A program made the position numbers and the translations under genes. Below the pieces are notes generated by a model that saw only the letters and a program-made list of their open reading frames with translations, was not told the origin of the DNA and searched no databases. This document shows, in pieces, positions 43,084 through 51,330 of a stretch of 64,000 bases of DNA; position 1 is the stretch's first letter; each line of letters opens with the position of its first letter. This DNA is from JAGNNV01 sp031392925 (GTDB lineage Bacteria; Acidobacteriota; Vicinamibacteria; Fen-336; JAGNNV01), in assembly GCA_031392925.1 (NCBI GenBank), contig JANMVV010000009.1, forward strand, positions 11,384 to 75,383, written 5' to 3'.

Positions 43084-44325
43084 TCAGCGGGTGGGGACGG
43101 GCGGCCGGGGCCGGAAGTTTGCCTCGATGTGGGTGGCGAGGGCAAGAACTTCCTCGGCAGACATGCGGCCTCCGAAGGCGGGCATGTCCGGCGCCTCGCC
43201 CTTGGTGATGACTTCGATCATGTCGTTCATGGTGCCCTCGTCCCAGAATGTCTCTCGAGTGAAGTTCTTGGGTTTGCCCTCGAGCTTGGCAATGTCGGGG
43301 CCGTCGCCCTTTCCCGACATGCCGTGGCAGGGGGCGCACTCAACCTTGTAGTCGCGCGCCGCCTTCACCACCAGGCCTTCTTCATACTGCGGCTTTCTCG
43401 GCAGGTCCCGGTCTTCATACAGGGCCAGGCCGCCGAGGCCGAACATAAATCCGAACACGGCGATGACGCCGGCGGCGCGGAGTTTCCTGGAGGTCCGGAT
43501 CTCCGGTATCAGCATGAGGGTACCGACGCCGATCGCGGGAAGGAGGGCGCTCTCCACCCATTGGAAGCCGTGGACGTACTTGCCGAACTGGAAGAGCCAC
43601 AGGAAGTACCACTCCGGCCGAGGCACGTACTCCGTGTCGGCCGCGGACGCCCTCGGCTCGAGCGGCGCCCTGAAGTTGGCGGCGATGACCCACACCGCGA
43701 TGGCGATGAGACCACAGACCGGAATCAGCCATGGCCCCGATGCCTTCGCGGCCCGATCAAGGCCGTCCTTGAAACCGAAGAGCACCAGGATCACGAGCAC
43801 GAGCGGAAGAGCCGCCGCATGAAGCGCGTAGAAGCGCGGAAGGGTCGCGGCTCCGAAAGTCGGGCCGCCGCGAAGCATGTCGGCCTGCAGACCTCCGACC
43901 ACCGGGACGGTCTCCACGATGCCGAGGCGAACCGAGGTGCCCCAATACGCCGGCTGGTCCATGGGAAGCACGTAGCCGGTGAAGCAGAAGCCGATCATCA
44001 GAAGAAGGGCCACGACACTCCGCCGGAACTCCCACTTCCGCTCGCGATGGACCTCGGTGAGGACGCCGGTGATGACCATGAGGAAGGCGGCGACCACGAC
44101 ACCCGACGACAGGTAATAGTGCATGGATCGGAGCAGGGCCCCGATCCCTCCCTGTTGCCGGATGTAGAGAACACTCGAGAAGGCCTCGGTCTGGGAAGGC
44201 ACGTACGACATGGAGAGCCCGATGCCGCTCCCGATGAGGAGCCCCGCGAACACGAAGGCGCAAAGTGCTGCGGCGCCGTGCAGTCTCGACATCCAGTCGA
44301 CGTCCCCCTTCGGCTCGTCCATCAC
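43084..44325 (-). CDS. Cytochrome b fused to a C-terminal cytochrome c, lacking high-potential haem ligands
   Basis: 413 residues. Cytochrome b6-like part (about 1-190), subunit-IV-like part with the quinol-site motif RPEWYFLWLF (about 235-245), then a cytochrome c domain with CAPCH and MPAF. Helices B and D keep His69 (SMHYY) and His169 (RFYALH), the ligands of the low-potential haem. The partners of the second haem are Met83 instead of His 14 residues on, and Phe183/Gly184 where His is expected 14-15 residues on. The start overlaps the Rieske stop (GTG 44325 or ATG 44322). Confidence 0.93.
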   Translation of the reverse strand: MMDEPKGDVDWMSRLHGAAALCAFVFAGLLIGSGIGLSMSYVPSQTEAFSSVLYIRQQGGIGALLRSMHYYLSSGVVVAAFLMVITGVLTEVHRERKWEFRRSVVALLLMIGFCFTGYVLPMDQPAYWGTSVRLGIVETVPVVGGLQADMLRGGPTFGAATLPRFYALHAAALPLVLVILVLFGFKDGLDRAAKASGPWLIPVCGLIAIAVWVIAANFRAPLEPRASAADTEYVPRPEWYFLWLFQFGKYVHGFQWVESALLPAIGVGTLMLIPEIRTSRKLRAAGVIAVFGFMFGLGGLALYEDRDLPRKPQYEEGLVVKAARDYKVECAPCHGMSGKGDGPDIAKLEGKPKNFTRETFWDEGTMNDMIEVITKGEAPDMPAFGGRMSAEEVLALATHIEANFRPRPPVPTR

Positions 44326-44834
44326 GATGCCATGGGCTCGGAGCTTGGGAGTCCGGGCCTGAACTTGACGAATCTGAGTTTCAATCGCCCGAATTCGACT
44401 CTGGTCTCCAGCCTATCGAGGGCACGAGGCGCGGGGCCGCTCGTCGGCTTGCCTTCCTCATCGAAGTCGCTCTTGTGGCACGGACAGCCAAACCCGCTCG
44501 AGACGCGGTGGACCAGGCAACCCGTGTGCGTGCAGAGGGCGGAAACCGCCTCGATCGCCTCGCCCTGCCTCCGGAGATAGACGCTCTCATCGACCACGGT
44601 CTTCTTCCACCGGTCCTCGATCTCCCGGCGGAAGCGACGGGCCTTCCAGGGTCCCTCGCCGATGTCAGCGGCCGGGCCGAGATCGATCCAGGCCACGGAA
44701 CCGCCGCCCGCGGCCGCACCCTTCGAGCGGGCGCCGAAGGCGAAGAACAGGCCGGCGGGAATGGCGGAGAGCCCAGCCACGGCGGCCGCGAGGGCCTGCC
44801 ACGACTTGAGAAGAGTGCGCCGGTCGATCAGCAT
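44322..44834 (-). CDS. Rieske [2Fe-2S] protein of a cytochrome bc complex
   Basis: 170 residues from ATG 44834. The N-terminus IDRRTLLKSW and following helix (ALAAAVAGLSAIPAGLFFAF) form a Tat-type signal-anchor. Cluster ligands are in CTHTGC and CPCHKSDFD, followed by GPAPRALDRL. It takes an electron from quinol at the cytochrome b PEWY site. The longer frame upstream runs through the terminator and is rejected. Confidence 0.95.
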   Translation of the reverse strand: MLIDRRTLLKSWQALAAAVAGLSAIPAGLFFAFGARSKGAAAGGGSVAWIDLGPAADIGEGPWKARRFRREIEDRWKKTVVDESVYLRRQGEAIEAVSALCTHTGCLVHRVSSGFGCPCHKSDFDEEGKPTSGPAPRALDRLETRVEFGRLKLRFVKFRPGLPSSEPMAS

Positions 44835-44896
44835 AAAGATCCGAGAATAGCTCCAAGGGAGACTCAAACGCGCAGCCGGAGGCGCGATCCGGGCAC

Positions 44897-44924
44897 AAAA
44901 AGGGGGCGGCAAGGAGCCGCCCCC
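44897..44924 (-). terminator. Strong intrinsic terminator after the DUF3386-like gene
   Basis: Read on the minus strand: stem GGGGGCGGC (44924-44916), loop TCCTT, stem GCCGCCCCC (44910-44902), then TTTTT. A 9-bp perfect stem followed by a T-run makes this a textbook terminator. It separates the ECF/cytochrome unit from the Rieske-cytochrome b unit, which therefore needs a promoter in 44835-44895. Confidence 0.92.
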
Positions 44925-44946
44925 GGCGCTCATCTGGAGGGCGGAA

Positions 44947-46998
44947 TCAGTGCTGACCGCCGCCCGCCGCGGTGGTGGCCGAACCCATGTACTTCACGTT
45001 CTTGAAGTTCATCTCGATGTCCACCTTGGTGATGGTTCGGTCCATCTGTGGCATCTCACCCTTGACCGTACGGTGCACCGGCATCCACCACTTCCCGTTC
45101 TTCTGGAAGAGGTCGTCGTAGACCATGGTGCCGAGGGGGATCTTCTTGTCGCCCATCATCATGTAGAACTCGACCGGGTAGTAGTTCGCGATGTAGCGGC
45201 CGTCCTCGGTGCGGATGTTGCGCTCCTGGTTGATGAGGAACTCGATGGGTCCGCCGAGCTTCCGGGTCAGCTTCTTCACTTCCTTCTTCTTGGGATCGAT
45301 CAGATACCAGGAGCCCATCGCGGTGTCTCCTTCGATTCGCATCTCCACCATGCCGTCGGGACGCTTGTTGTTGACCATCTTGAACCCGGCCTTGCCCACT
45401 CCGTACTTGTCCTCGAAGTTCTCGTAGGCGCGGTGGGTGATGAACTGGGAGACATAGGCCTTGGCTTCGGAACGAAGCTGGCCGTCGCACTTCTCGCAAT
45501 CGAAGTCGAGGACGAGGTTCTTGTCGATGGAAACCCTCGCCATCACCGCGGGCTTGCCCAGATTGATGATTTCGAGGTCGGCGGTGAGGCCGGGGAAACC
45601 GTTGTCCCAGATGTAGCGATTCAGGGACGCAGCCTTGAAGATGGCGCGCGCCTCGGGGTCGTCGGTCAGCTCGGCGGCCTTCGCGTTCACGCGGTTCGCC
45701 AGATGCGGCTCTACGTCCGCGACTTTCTGGATCAGGTCGCCCTGGAGTTTGGCCTTCTTGAGCCGGGATACCAGGGCGATGCCCCGCTTGCCCGTGAGGC
45801 GGTCGACATGGCTGTAGTCCATGCCCACGATGCCCACTCCCTTGGCGAAGTAGTAGGTCTGGGTCGAGAGCGATTTGGTGGTCTCCCACGAGAGCGTGGT
45901 CTTCAGGACTTCGAAGGTCCCCATGGGGGTCTCGAGCGTCTCCATGCCGTCGATCCTCGACGTCCACGTCTGCAGGCGCTTGGTCCGATCCGTGACTCCC
46001 TCGGGCTGTTCGGACATCGGCTCGCTCCACCGGTAGTCCTTGCCGAAGACCTGATTGGCGCGAACGACGGACACCGCCGGCTGGTACGACAGGATGGTTC
46101 CGCCCGGGCGATTCTCGAAACTCGAGTGCATCTGAATCCCGTTGTTCGGATCGTAGGTATAAAGCTGGTAGCTGCCCTTGTTGTCGATGAGCTTGTAGGC
46201 GGCGGTGCGGCCGGCGAAGTCGGTGCCCGCGAACGAACGGGTGCGGTCTTCGGTCCGCTTGGTGCCGTCCTGCATGTAATACGTCCATTCGTAGGTCCAC
46301 TCGTCGGCCTGGAAGTACGGGAAGTACGCGCCGATGTCGGCGGTCATCGTCCCGCCGACCTGCCGGCCCGAGACTTTCGCGGAGATGAGCTCGCGATCGA
46401 AGCGCAGGGTCTGGCCCGCCTTCGGCGAATAGATCATGAACTCCTTCTTGACCGGGCCGATGCCCTTGGCGAGCCAGGTGATGGAGGTGAAGGTCGAGCC
46501 GCCCGGGTTGATGTACTTGAAGGTCGCCTTGAGGCAGTCCTTGAATTCGCCCGCGGGGATCGAGATGGACTCGTAGCCGTCGAGGATCACTTCGCTGCCG
46601 CGCACCGAGCCGTCCGAGATCTTGTGGGCGTTCTGGTAAACCTTCCCGAACGCATTCCGCGCGTTGTAGAACTCAAAGGGCGGATCGTTGGTGACGAGGC
46701 CCTTGTCCTCTTCCTCGCCGTAGTGGAGGTACTTGTCCGCCTCGATGCGGAAGAGATAGTACCAACCCTTCTGGTCGATGAGCTTCTTGGCCTTGGTGCC
46801 ATCGGGCATGTCGACCTCACCCTTGATAGTGAAGGTCTTGGTGCTGTAGTTGACCTGCCCGTCGGGCTGGTAGTTGTGGAACTGATAGGTCCACGAGTCT
46901 CCTTCGCCGGTCGGGTAGTACTCCTGGAGGTTGATGCCCTGCGCGGAAGCCGAAGCCGCCGCACCGGCAAGGACGAGAGATAGCAGGGTGGAACGCAT
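44947..46998 (-). CDS. Large exported protein with internal duplication and DUF3386-like C-terminus
   Basis: 683 residues with a clean signal peptide (LLSLVLAGAAASASA). Two similar beta-rich units follow: residues ~25-200 (SWTYQFHNYQPDGQ ... IPAGEFKDCLKATF ... WLAKGIGPVKKEF) and ~230-420 (EWTYEWTYYMQDG ... TPMGTFEVLKTTL ... YFAKGVGIVGMDY). The last ~230 residues (ARAIFKAASLNRYIWDNGF, KKEVKKLTRKLGG) resemble DUF3386. A CxxC pair lies at FDCEKCDG. It is downstream of a dihaem cytochrome gene (10-bp gap). Function unknown. Confidence 0.82.
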   Translation of the reverse strand: MRSTLLSLVLAGAAASASAQGINLQEYYPTGEGDSWTYQFHNYQPDGQVNYSTKTFTIKGEVDMPDGTKAKKLIDQKGWYYLFRIEADKYLHYGEEEDKGLVTNDPPFEFYNARNAFGKVYQNAHKISDGSVRGSEVILDGYESISIPAGEFKDCLKATFKYINPGGSTFTSITWLAKGIGPVKKEFMIYSPKAGQTLRFDRELISAKVSGRQVGGTMTADIGAYFPYFQADEWTYEWTYYMQDGTKRTEDRTRSFAGTDFAGRTAAYKLIDNKGSYQLYTYDPNNGIQMHSSFENRPGGTILSYQPAVSVVRANQVFGKDYRWSEPMSEQPEGVTDRTKRLQTWTSRIDGMETLETPMGTFEVLKTTLSWETTKSLSTQTYYFAKGVGIVGMDYSHVDRLTGKRGIALVSRLKKAKLQGDLIQKVADVEPHLANRVNAKAAELTDDPEARAIFKAASLNRYIWDNGFPGLTADLEIINLGKPAVMARVSIDKNLVLDFDCEKCDGQLRSEAKAYVSQFITHRAYENFEDKYGVGKAGFKMVNNKRPDGMVEMRIEGDTAMGSWYLIDPKKKEVKKLTRKLGGPIEFLINQERNIRTEDGRYIANYYPVEFYMMMGDKKIPLGTMVYDDLFQKNGKWWMPVHRTVKGEMPQMDRTITKVDIEMNFKNVKYMGSATTAAGGGQH

Positions 46999-47008
46999 GG
47001 ATGTCTCC

Positions 47009-47623
47009 TTAGGAATTCTTCTTGGCGATCTCGAGAATCAGCAGGTACAGCTCCTCGGCCTGGGCCGGGGTGATCTTTCCGGCATGGCCGATCATCTTGT
47101 CCTTGCCGTTGAGAATGATGTTCACGAGCTCGGCCTTCTGGGCGGACCGGGTGGCGAGCCACTGCCTGGTCGCCCAGGCGGGCACGCCCTGCAGGGGGTC
47201 GCCGTCGCCGAGCTTGCCATGGCACTTCGTGCACTCGGCCCGGTAGTAGGCGGCGACGCTCCAGGGAGCCGCCGGCTCGGCCGGACCCTTCGTTTCCGAA
47301 GGCGGCCCTGGGTTTGCAGGGGCCTGCGAACCTCCGTCCGCCGCGCTCGACGAAGCGGCGGCGGCGAAGAGATTCGGGTAATCCTTGATCAGGCCCTCGG
47401 TGAACTCGAGGCCCGCATGCTCATACTTCTCACCGAAGGCCGTGAGCTTCCCCGAACCGTTGGCGTTGGTATGGCACACCACGCACTTGTCGCGGTTCGC
47501 CGCAACCGCGCGCGGGTGCGCGTTGTACAGATCCATCAGGCGGGGCATCGACGAGACCGGAAGGGTCACGAGAAAGGTCAGGCTCAGGGCGCCCAGGGCG
47601 AGGCGGGTGGAGAGAGAACTCAA
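47009..47623 (-). CDS. Dihaem c-type cytochrome
   Basis: 204 residues, signal peptide (LALGALSLTFLVTLPVSSMP), then two haem sites, CVVCH near residue 50 and CTKCH near 135, joined by an Ala/Pro/Ser-rich linker. Met residues in the C-terminal domain (DKMIGHAGKITPAQAEELYLLI) fit a class I cytochrome c. It overlaps the CnrR/Spy-like gene by 4 bp, so it belongs to the sigma-factor operon. Probable periplasmic electron carrier. Confidence 0.92.
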   Translation of the reverse strand: MSSLSTRLALGALSLTFLVTLPVSSMPRLMDLYNAHPRAVAANRDKCVVCHTNANGSGKLTAFGEKYEHAGLEFTEGLIKDYPNLFAAAASSSAADGGSQAPANPGPPSETKGPAEPAAPWSVAAYYRAECTKCHGKLGDGDPLQGVPAWATRQWLATRSAQKAELVNIILNGKDKMIGHAGKITPAQAEELYLLILEIAKKNS

Positions 47624-48066
47624 GGTCGGCCTCCGTTAGGGCGGGGGTTTCTGGGGTGTCGCAGCTCAATGTGCTGGAAGAGAGTTCGCTGCTGCTCTTC
47701 GGTCAGCAGGGGTCGCAGTTCGACGAGGTTCCGCGCCACTTCCTGATCGAGCTCGGATTCGAGGCGGGCCACTTCCTGGAGCGACCCTTTGACCGCGGCC
47801 TCATCGAGGACGCCCGGAGCAGCCAGAAGTGACGCGAGCTCCTGCCGCTTCGCGTCGACCGCGGCCTGGTGCGCGAGCAGGTTCGGATGATGCGCCATCG
47901 CGATCTGGTGGATTTTCTCTTTCTGCTCGGCGCTGAGATTGAGGACATCGAACGGGTCGTCCGACGTGGCCCGAACCGGGGCGCGCCAGGCATGAACGCC
48001 GTAGGTGACGGCGAACGAGACGAGCCCGGCGAGCAGGACGGTGGCGAGTGTGGATCTGATTCGCAT
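47620..48066 (-). CDS. Periplasmic CnrR/Spy/ZraP-like helical protein
   Basis: 148 residues. One N-terminal transmembrane helix or signal (ATVLLAGLVSFAVTYGVHA) is followed by a helical hairpin with LNLSAEQKEKIHQIAMAHH, and later LLTEEQQRTLFQHIE. This is the LTxEQ-type fold of Spy/CpxP/CnrR proteins that sense envelope stress or metals. The HH in MAHHPNLLAH could bind metal. It lies between the anti-sigma factor and the cytochrome, the position CnrR-type sensors take in ECF operons. Confidence 0.8.
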   Translation of the reverse strand: MRIRSTLATVLLAGLVSFAVTYGVHAWRAPVRATSDDPFDVLNLSAEQKEKIHQIAMAHHPNLLAHQAAVDAKRQELASLLAAPGVLDEAAVKGSLQEVARLESELDQEVARNLVELRPLLTEEQQRTLFQHIELRHPRNPRPNGGRP

Positions 48067-48099
48067 TAGTGGAAGGATGCCTGCCCCATCGTCCTGGTC

Positions 48100-48474
48100 T
48101 CAGGGCTGACCCGGAGGCGGAGCCACTTTCTCGTAGAAGGAAGAGAGGGTTTCGGAAGGCGCCGCGGAAAGGCGCAAGGGCGGCGGCTGGACCTGCCGAG
48201 CCTTCGGAGTCAGGAAAACGTTGGTGGCGACACTGGCCACGAGTGCCGCGGCCACGGACAACGAAGCGGCGAACGTGCGGGCCCGGGTCCTCGGCGACGA
48301 GGCGGCCTGCGCTCGGGACATGATGTCATCGGCAAGGCCGTAGCGGCCAAGGCGAAACTCGCACGAGGCGCACCCGGGGAGGTGGGCCACGACCCTCCGG
48401 TACTCATCAGGCGGAAGTTCCCCATCCCTGAAACGGGAAAGGGTTTCGCCATCGACCGGGCAGAGGGAGTCCAT
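48100..48474 (-). CDS. Zinc-finger anti-sigma factor
   Basis: 124 residues from ATG 48474. ETLSRFRDGELPPDEYRRV and the zinc motif HLPGCASC (HxxxCxxC) are the zf-HC2/ZAS signature. A transmembrane helix (SLSVAAALVASVATNVFL) follows at about residues 71-88, then a short periplasmic tail. It should hold the ECF sigma factor encoded 38 bp upstream. Confidence 0.88.
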   Translation of the reverse strand: MDSLCPVDGETLSRFRDGELPPDEYRRVVAHLPGCASCEFRLGRYGLADDIMSRAQAASSPRTRARTFAASLSVAAALVASVATNVFLTPKARQVQPPPLRLSAAPSETLSSFYEKVAPPPGQP

Positions 48475-48512
48475 GCGTTCTTTGGGAGAAACACCGCCCG
48501 CGGGGAAATATT

Positions 48513-49076
48513 TCAGTCCCGAAGAAATCGGGCCAAAGTTTCGCGGCCACGGAAGATCGCGTTCGCGACGTCGGATTCCGTGCAATCGAGCGTTTTCGCT
48601 ATTTCCCGGTACGACCGACCCTCAGCCGCCTTCAGCCACAACGCCCTCCTCTGCCGCTCCGGCAGGTTCGCGAGAGCTCGGCGCACTTCCTTGAGTTCGA
48701 GCGCCTTTTCCGGCGTCGCCTGCGAGGGGCGGTCGTTCGCGGCCTCGAGAGCCACCTCAGGTCGACGCTGCCGTGCGCGGATCACGTTGAGGGACAGCCG
48801 TCGCGCGATGGTGTAGAGCCAGGAGACGAACTGGCCGCGGCCCTCATAGGCGCGGGCGTGGTCGACCAGTCGAACGAACGTCTCCTGGGCAATATCCTCG
48901 GCGTGGCCCGAGTCGCGGGTCAGGCGCGCGCTCATGCGCACCAGGCGGTCGCGGTGGCGAGCGATCAGCGACTCGAGGGCCGATTCTGATCCGCTCGCGA
49001 CCTGGGCCATGAGCTCATCGTCGACGAGGCGATCCGCGATCATTGGACCGGCGGCGGGAACCAGGGCAGCACTCAT
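48513..49076 (-). CDS. ECF-family RNA polymerase sigma factor
   Basis: 187 residues from ATG 49076. Region 2 includes EDIAQETFVRLVDHARAYE and FVSWLYTIARRLSLNVIR; region 4 includes LPERQRRALWLKAAEGRSY and ESDVANAIFRGRETL. It probably recognises promoters for this operon. It is first in a set with anti-sigma, CnrR-like sensor, cytochrome and DUF3386-like genes. Starts further upstream are possible but overlap the hydrolase gene. Confidence 0.93.
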   Translation of the reverse strand: MSAALVPAAGPMIADRLVDDELMAQVASGSESALESLIARHRDRLVRMSARLTRDSGHAEDIAQETFVRLVDHARAYEGRGQFVSWLYTIARRLSLNVIRARQRRPEVALEAANDRPSQATPEKALELKEVRRALANLPERQRRALWLKAAEGRSYREIAKTLDCTESDVANAIFRGRETLARFLRD

Positions 49077-49096
49077 GGGAACAGGGTTATCCGGAC

Positions 49097-49126
49097 TGTC
49101 TACTCCTGCTCGCCTTGAAGAGTCAA
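49097..49126 (-). promoter_or_regulatory. Candidate promoter of the ECF sigma operon
   Basis: On the minus strand, TTGACT (49126-49121) and TAGACA (49102-49097) are 18 bp apart, about 20 bp before the sigma-factor ATG. The -35 is a good housekeeping match; the -10 is only fair. It overlaps the 3' end of the hydrolase gene. Confidence 0.4.
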
Positions 49127-49975
49127 GCAATCAGGGCGGGGCTCGGATCTCGCCTTCAGCCAGTCGGCGATCAGGACTCCCACCTCGTCGCCTTCGAAGT
49201 CGATGGGCAGGGCGTGAAACGCGCCCTTCATCTCGACGAACGTCTTGTCCTTCGAGGCAAAGCGGGGAAATGCGTCTCTCGTGCCCTGGATGGGGACGAC
49301 CCGATCCGCGGTTCCGTGAAGGACCAGAAGCGGCGTCTTCATGTGATCGGCGCGGGCATGGACACGCTCGATCGCCTCGATGGCCGCGACCGAAAGCGCG
49401 GGGGTGGTCCGGGGGCGCCAGAGAGGGTCGTCCCGGTAGGCTCGACAAACCGCCGGGTCGCGCACCAGCGCGCCGTCATCGATGCCGGGATCGACGCTCA
49501 TGGTCGGACAGAAGCGGGCCAGGAGGGGAAGGATGAGGCGAAGCAGGGGCGCCGTCCCGGAGATGTCCAGGGCCGGCGCCATGGCGACACAGGCCTGAAC
49601 GCTCTCGGGCGCTTCAAGGGCGAAGTCGAGAGCCTGAAGGCCGCCGAACGAGAGGCCGATGAGCGAGGGGAGACGCCCGCACTGATCCTCGACGAGGTCC
49701 ACGAACCGGGTGAGATCTTCGCGAAGCTCATCCCATGAAGCCGCGTAATTCGCGGGGCCGGCCGAGCGGCCTGAACCACGGCGGTCGAAGGCGAAGACCT
49801 CGAACTCCTGCTCGGCCAGAAACGAACCAAGCCGCAGATAGGGCATCGATCTCGAATGATCCCCGAGGCCGTGAATCAGAACCACCGGCCCCCGGCCGTT
49901 TCCTGGAACGTGAATCCGGTACGTGGAAAGGCTCAGACCATCCCGGGTGATGAACGACCCAAAAACCGTTTCCAA
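49100..49975 (-). CDS. Alpha/beta hydrolase (monoacylglycerol-lipase-like)
   Basis: 291 residues. The oxyanion strand VVLIHGLGDHS, nucleophile elbow GLSFGG, acid in HGTADRVVP and His in KGAFHALPID make a complete Ser-Asp-His triad. FAFDRRGSGRSAG is typical of lysophospholipase/monoacylglycerol lipases. No signal peptide. It lies 5 bp after DUF1820 and may be cotranscribed with it. Confidence 0.9.
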   Translation of the reverse strand: METVFGSFITRDGLSLSTYRIHVPGNGRGPVVLIHGLGDHSRSMPYLRLGSFLAEQEFEVFAFDRRGSGRSAGPANYAASWDELREDLTRFVDLVEDQCGRLPSLIGLSFGGLQALDFALEAPESVQACVAMAPALDISGTAPLLRLILPLLARFCPTMSVDPGIDDGALVRDPAVCRAYRDDPLWRPRTTPALSVAAIEAIERVHARADHMKTPLLVLHGTADRVVPIQGTRDAFPRFASKDKTFVEMKGAFHALPIDFEGDEVGVLIADWLKARSEPRPDCLTLQGEQE

Positions 49976-49980
49976 CTTCT

Positions 49981-50319
49981 CTAGTGCTTCTTGTCGCCGC
50001 CGGGCGGAATGAAGACCGGGAACGGGGAGATCGAACCGCCCTTTTCGGTTGAACCCACGATCTTGGAAATACCCTCGTGGTCCACTTCGTCGATCCGTAT
50101 CACCGAATGCATGGGCACGTAGAACCTCTTCACGCCGGCGAACTCGTGCTTGAGGCTGTCCTCCGACGGGTCGATCAGCACCGAGGACTTCTGGCTCCAG
50201 AGCAGGTGGGCAACTTCGACGAAGCCGAACAGTTCCGCCGACCCGACGCTCTTCGCATAGAGCTCGTAAATCCGGCCCTGGCTCATGAAGGTGATGCGGT
50301 AGACGCGGGGCACAGCCAT
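49981..50319 (-). CDS. DUF1820 family protein
   Basis: 112 residues: VYRITFMSQGRIYELYAKSV, then GFVEVAHLLW, KHEFAGVKRFYVPMHSVIRID and a C-terminal Pro-rich tail, the DUF1820 pattern. Cytoplasmic, function unknown. It starts at ATG 50319 just upstream of the hydrolase. Confidence 0.85.
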   Translation of the reverse strand: MAVPRVYRITFMSQGRIYELYAKSVGSAELFGFVEVAHLLWSQKSSVLIDPSEDSLKHEFAGVKRFYVPMHSVIRIDEVDHEGISKIVGSTEKGGSISPFPVFIPPGGDKKH

Positions 50320-50358
50320 GGAAGGACGCCTAGGTTACGCCGCTTCCACCTCCGCGCC

Positions 50359-50384
50359 CAGGTTTGGATCACAGGTTTGGATCA
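50359..50384. repeat. 13-bp tandem duplication in an intergenic gap
   Basis: CAGGTTTGGATCA is repeated exactly at 50359-50371 and 50372-50384. It lies in the 174-bp space upstream of DUF1820. The rest of the space shows nothing recognisable. Confidence 0.85.
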
Positions 50385-50493
50385 CCACGCACGCCTGACA
50401 GATCCGAAGCGGCGCGCTATCGCTTCAGTTTGGCCACGCCCCTGGCGAGTTGATGGTGTGCTCATCGCTCCTCACGCCGAACGCGGCGCCGGT

Positions 50494-51183
50494 CTAGAAG
50501 CGCAGCATGAAACCGCCCGACCACTCGATCTGGTTCGCATACTGGGCATTTGATGTGGTGTAGCACCCCCAGTAGGGGTCGCACCAGAAGCCGGTCGCAT
50601 TTGACTTGATGCGGGACGAGGTCCAGCGACCCTCGAGGCGGATGCCAAACCTGTGGCTCGCCAAGAACTTGAGCCCGACGGCTCCCGTCCCGGAGAACTT
50701 CGTGTTCCCAACCACGCTCGCGACCACGGCCCCGTTGCTCGGGGAGTACTGAGTGGCCCCGAATCCGAGCAGAAGGTAGGGGCGGGCGATGGAATCGTGC
50801 CCCAGGAAGTTATACGCGAAGTAGCCGTGATAGTTCCGGACGCGGACGTCTGCAATCTTGAGGCTCGACGTGCCCCCGAGGTCGAGATCGGTCGATTGCT
50901 GGTTGAACAGGAAGCCGACCTCGCTATGGTCGGTGACGAGGTAGCCCAGACGCGCACCCCATGAGAACGCATTCAGGGGGTCGATCCGAGTGTAGACCCC
51001 TAGACTAGCCACTTTGACGGCAGACCCGGAGACACCGTCGCTGAATGTCCAGCCCGCGCTGCCGCTGATCTCCACCCTCTTGTTTTCCTGCGCCGTCGTC
51101 GTGGCCGCGACTAACGCCGCCACCATGGTCGTGAGCATCGTCTTTCGAATCATAATGGTCCTCGGTTTCTTCATTTTGCGCAT
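50494..51183 (-). CDS. Outer-membrane beta-barrel protein
   Basis: 229 residues. Signal peptide (LTTMVAALVAATTTAQ), then alternating beta-strands of the OmpA/OmpW-like eight-stranded type (VEISGSAGWTFSDGV, SVGFGATQYS-like YLLLGFGATQYS) ending in a C-terminal Phe (SGGFMLRF) as needed for BAM assembly. Two Cys in FWCDPYWGCY lie in a loop. Several Met codons near the start are possible; the first is listed. Confidence 0.85.
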   Translation of the reverse strand: MRKMKKPRTIMIRKTMLTTMVAALVAATTTAQENKRVEISGSAGWTFSDGVSGSAVKVASLGVYTRIDPLNAFSWGARLGYLVTDHSEVGFLFNQQSTDLDLGGTSSLKIADVRVRNYHGYFAYNFLGHDSIARPYLLLGFGATQYSPSNGAVVASVVGNTKFSGTGAVGLKFLASHRFGIRLEGRWTSSRIKSNATGFWCDPYWGCYTTSNAQYANQIEWSGGFMLRF

Positions 51184-51330
51184 AGGTTACGTGAACGATG
51201 CGGTTGCGCGCGGCCACCTCAAATCCAGGGCACCGTCCCCGTGTCTCGCCCCCCCGACCTCCCACCGCGGGTCTAGAAGTCATGGGCCGAAACAGCCCAC
51301 CCGCGCCCGCCACCCGCTCGGTCGGCGCCC

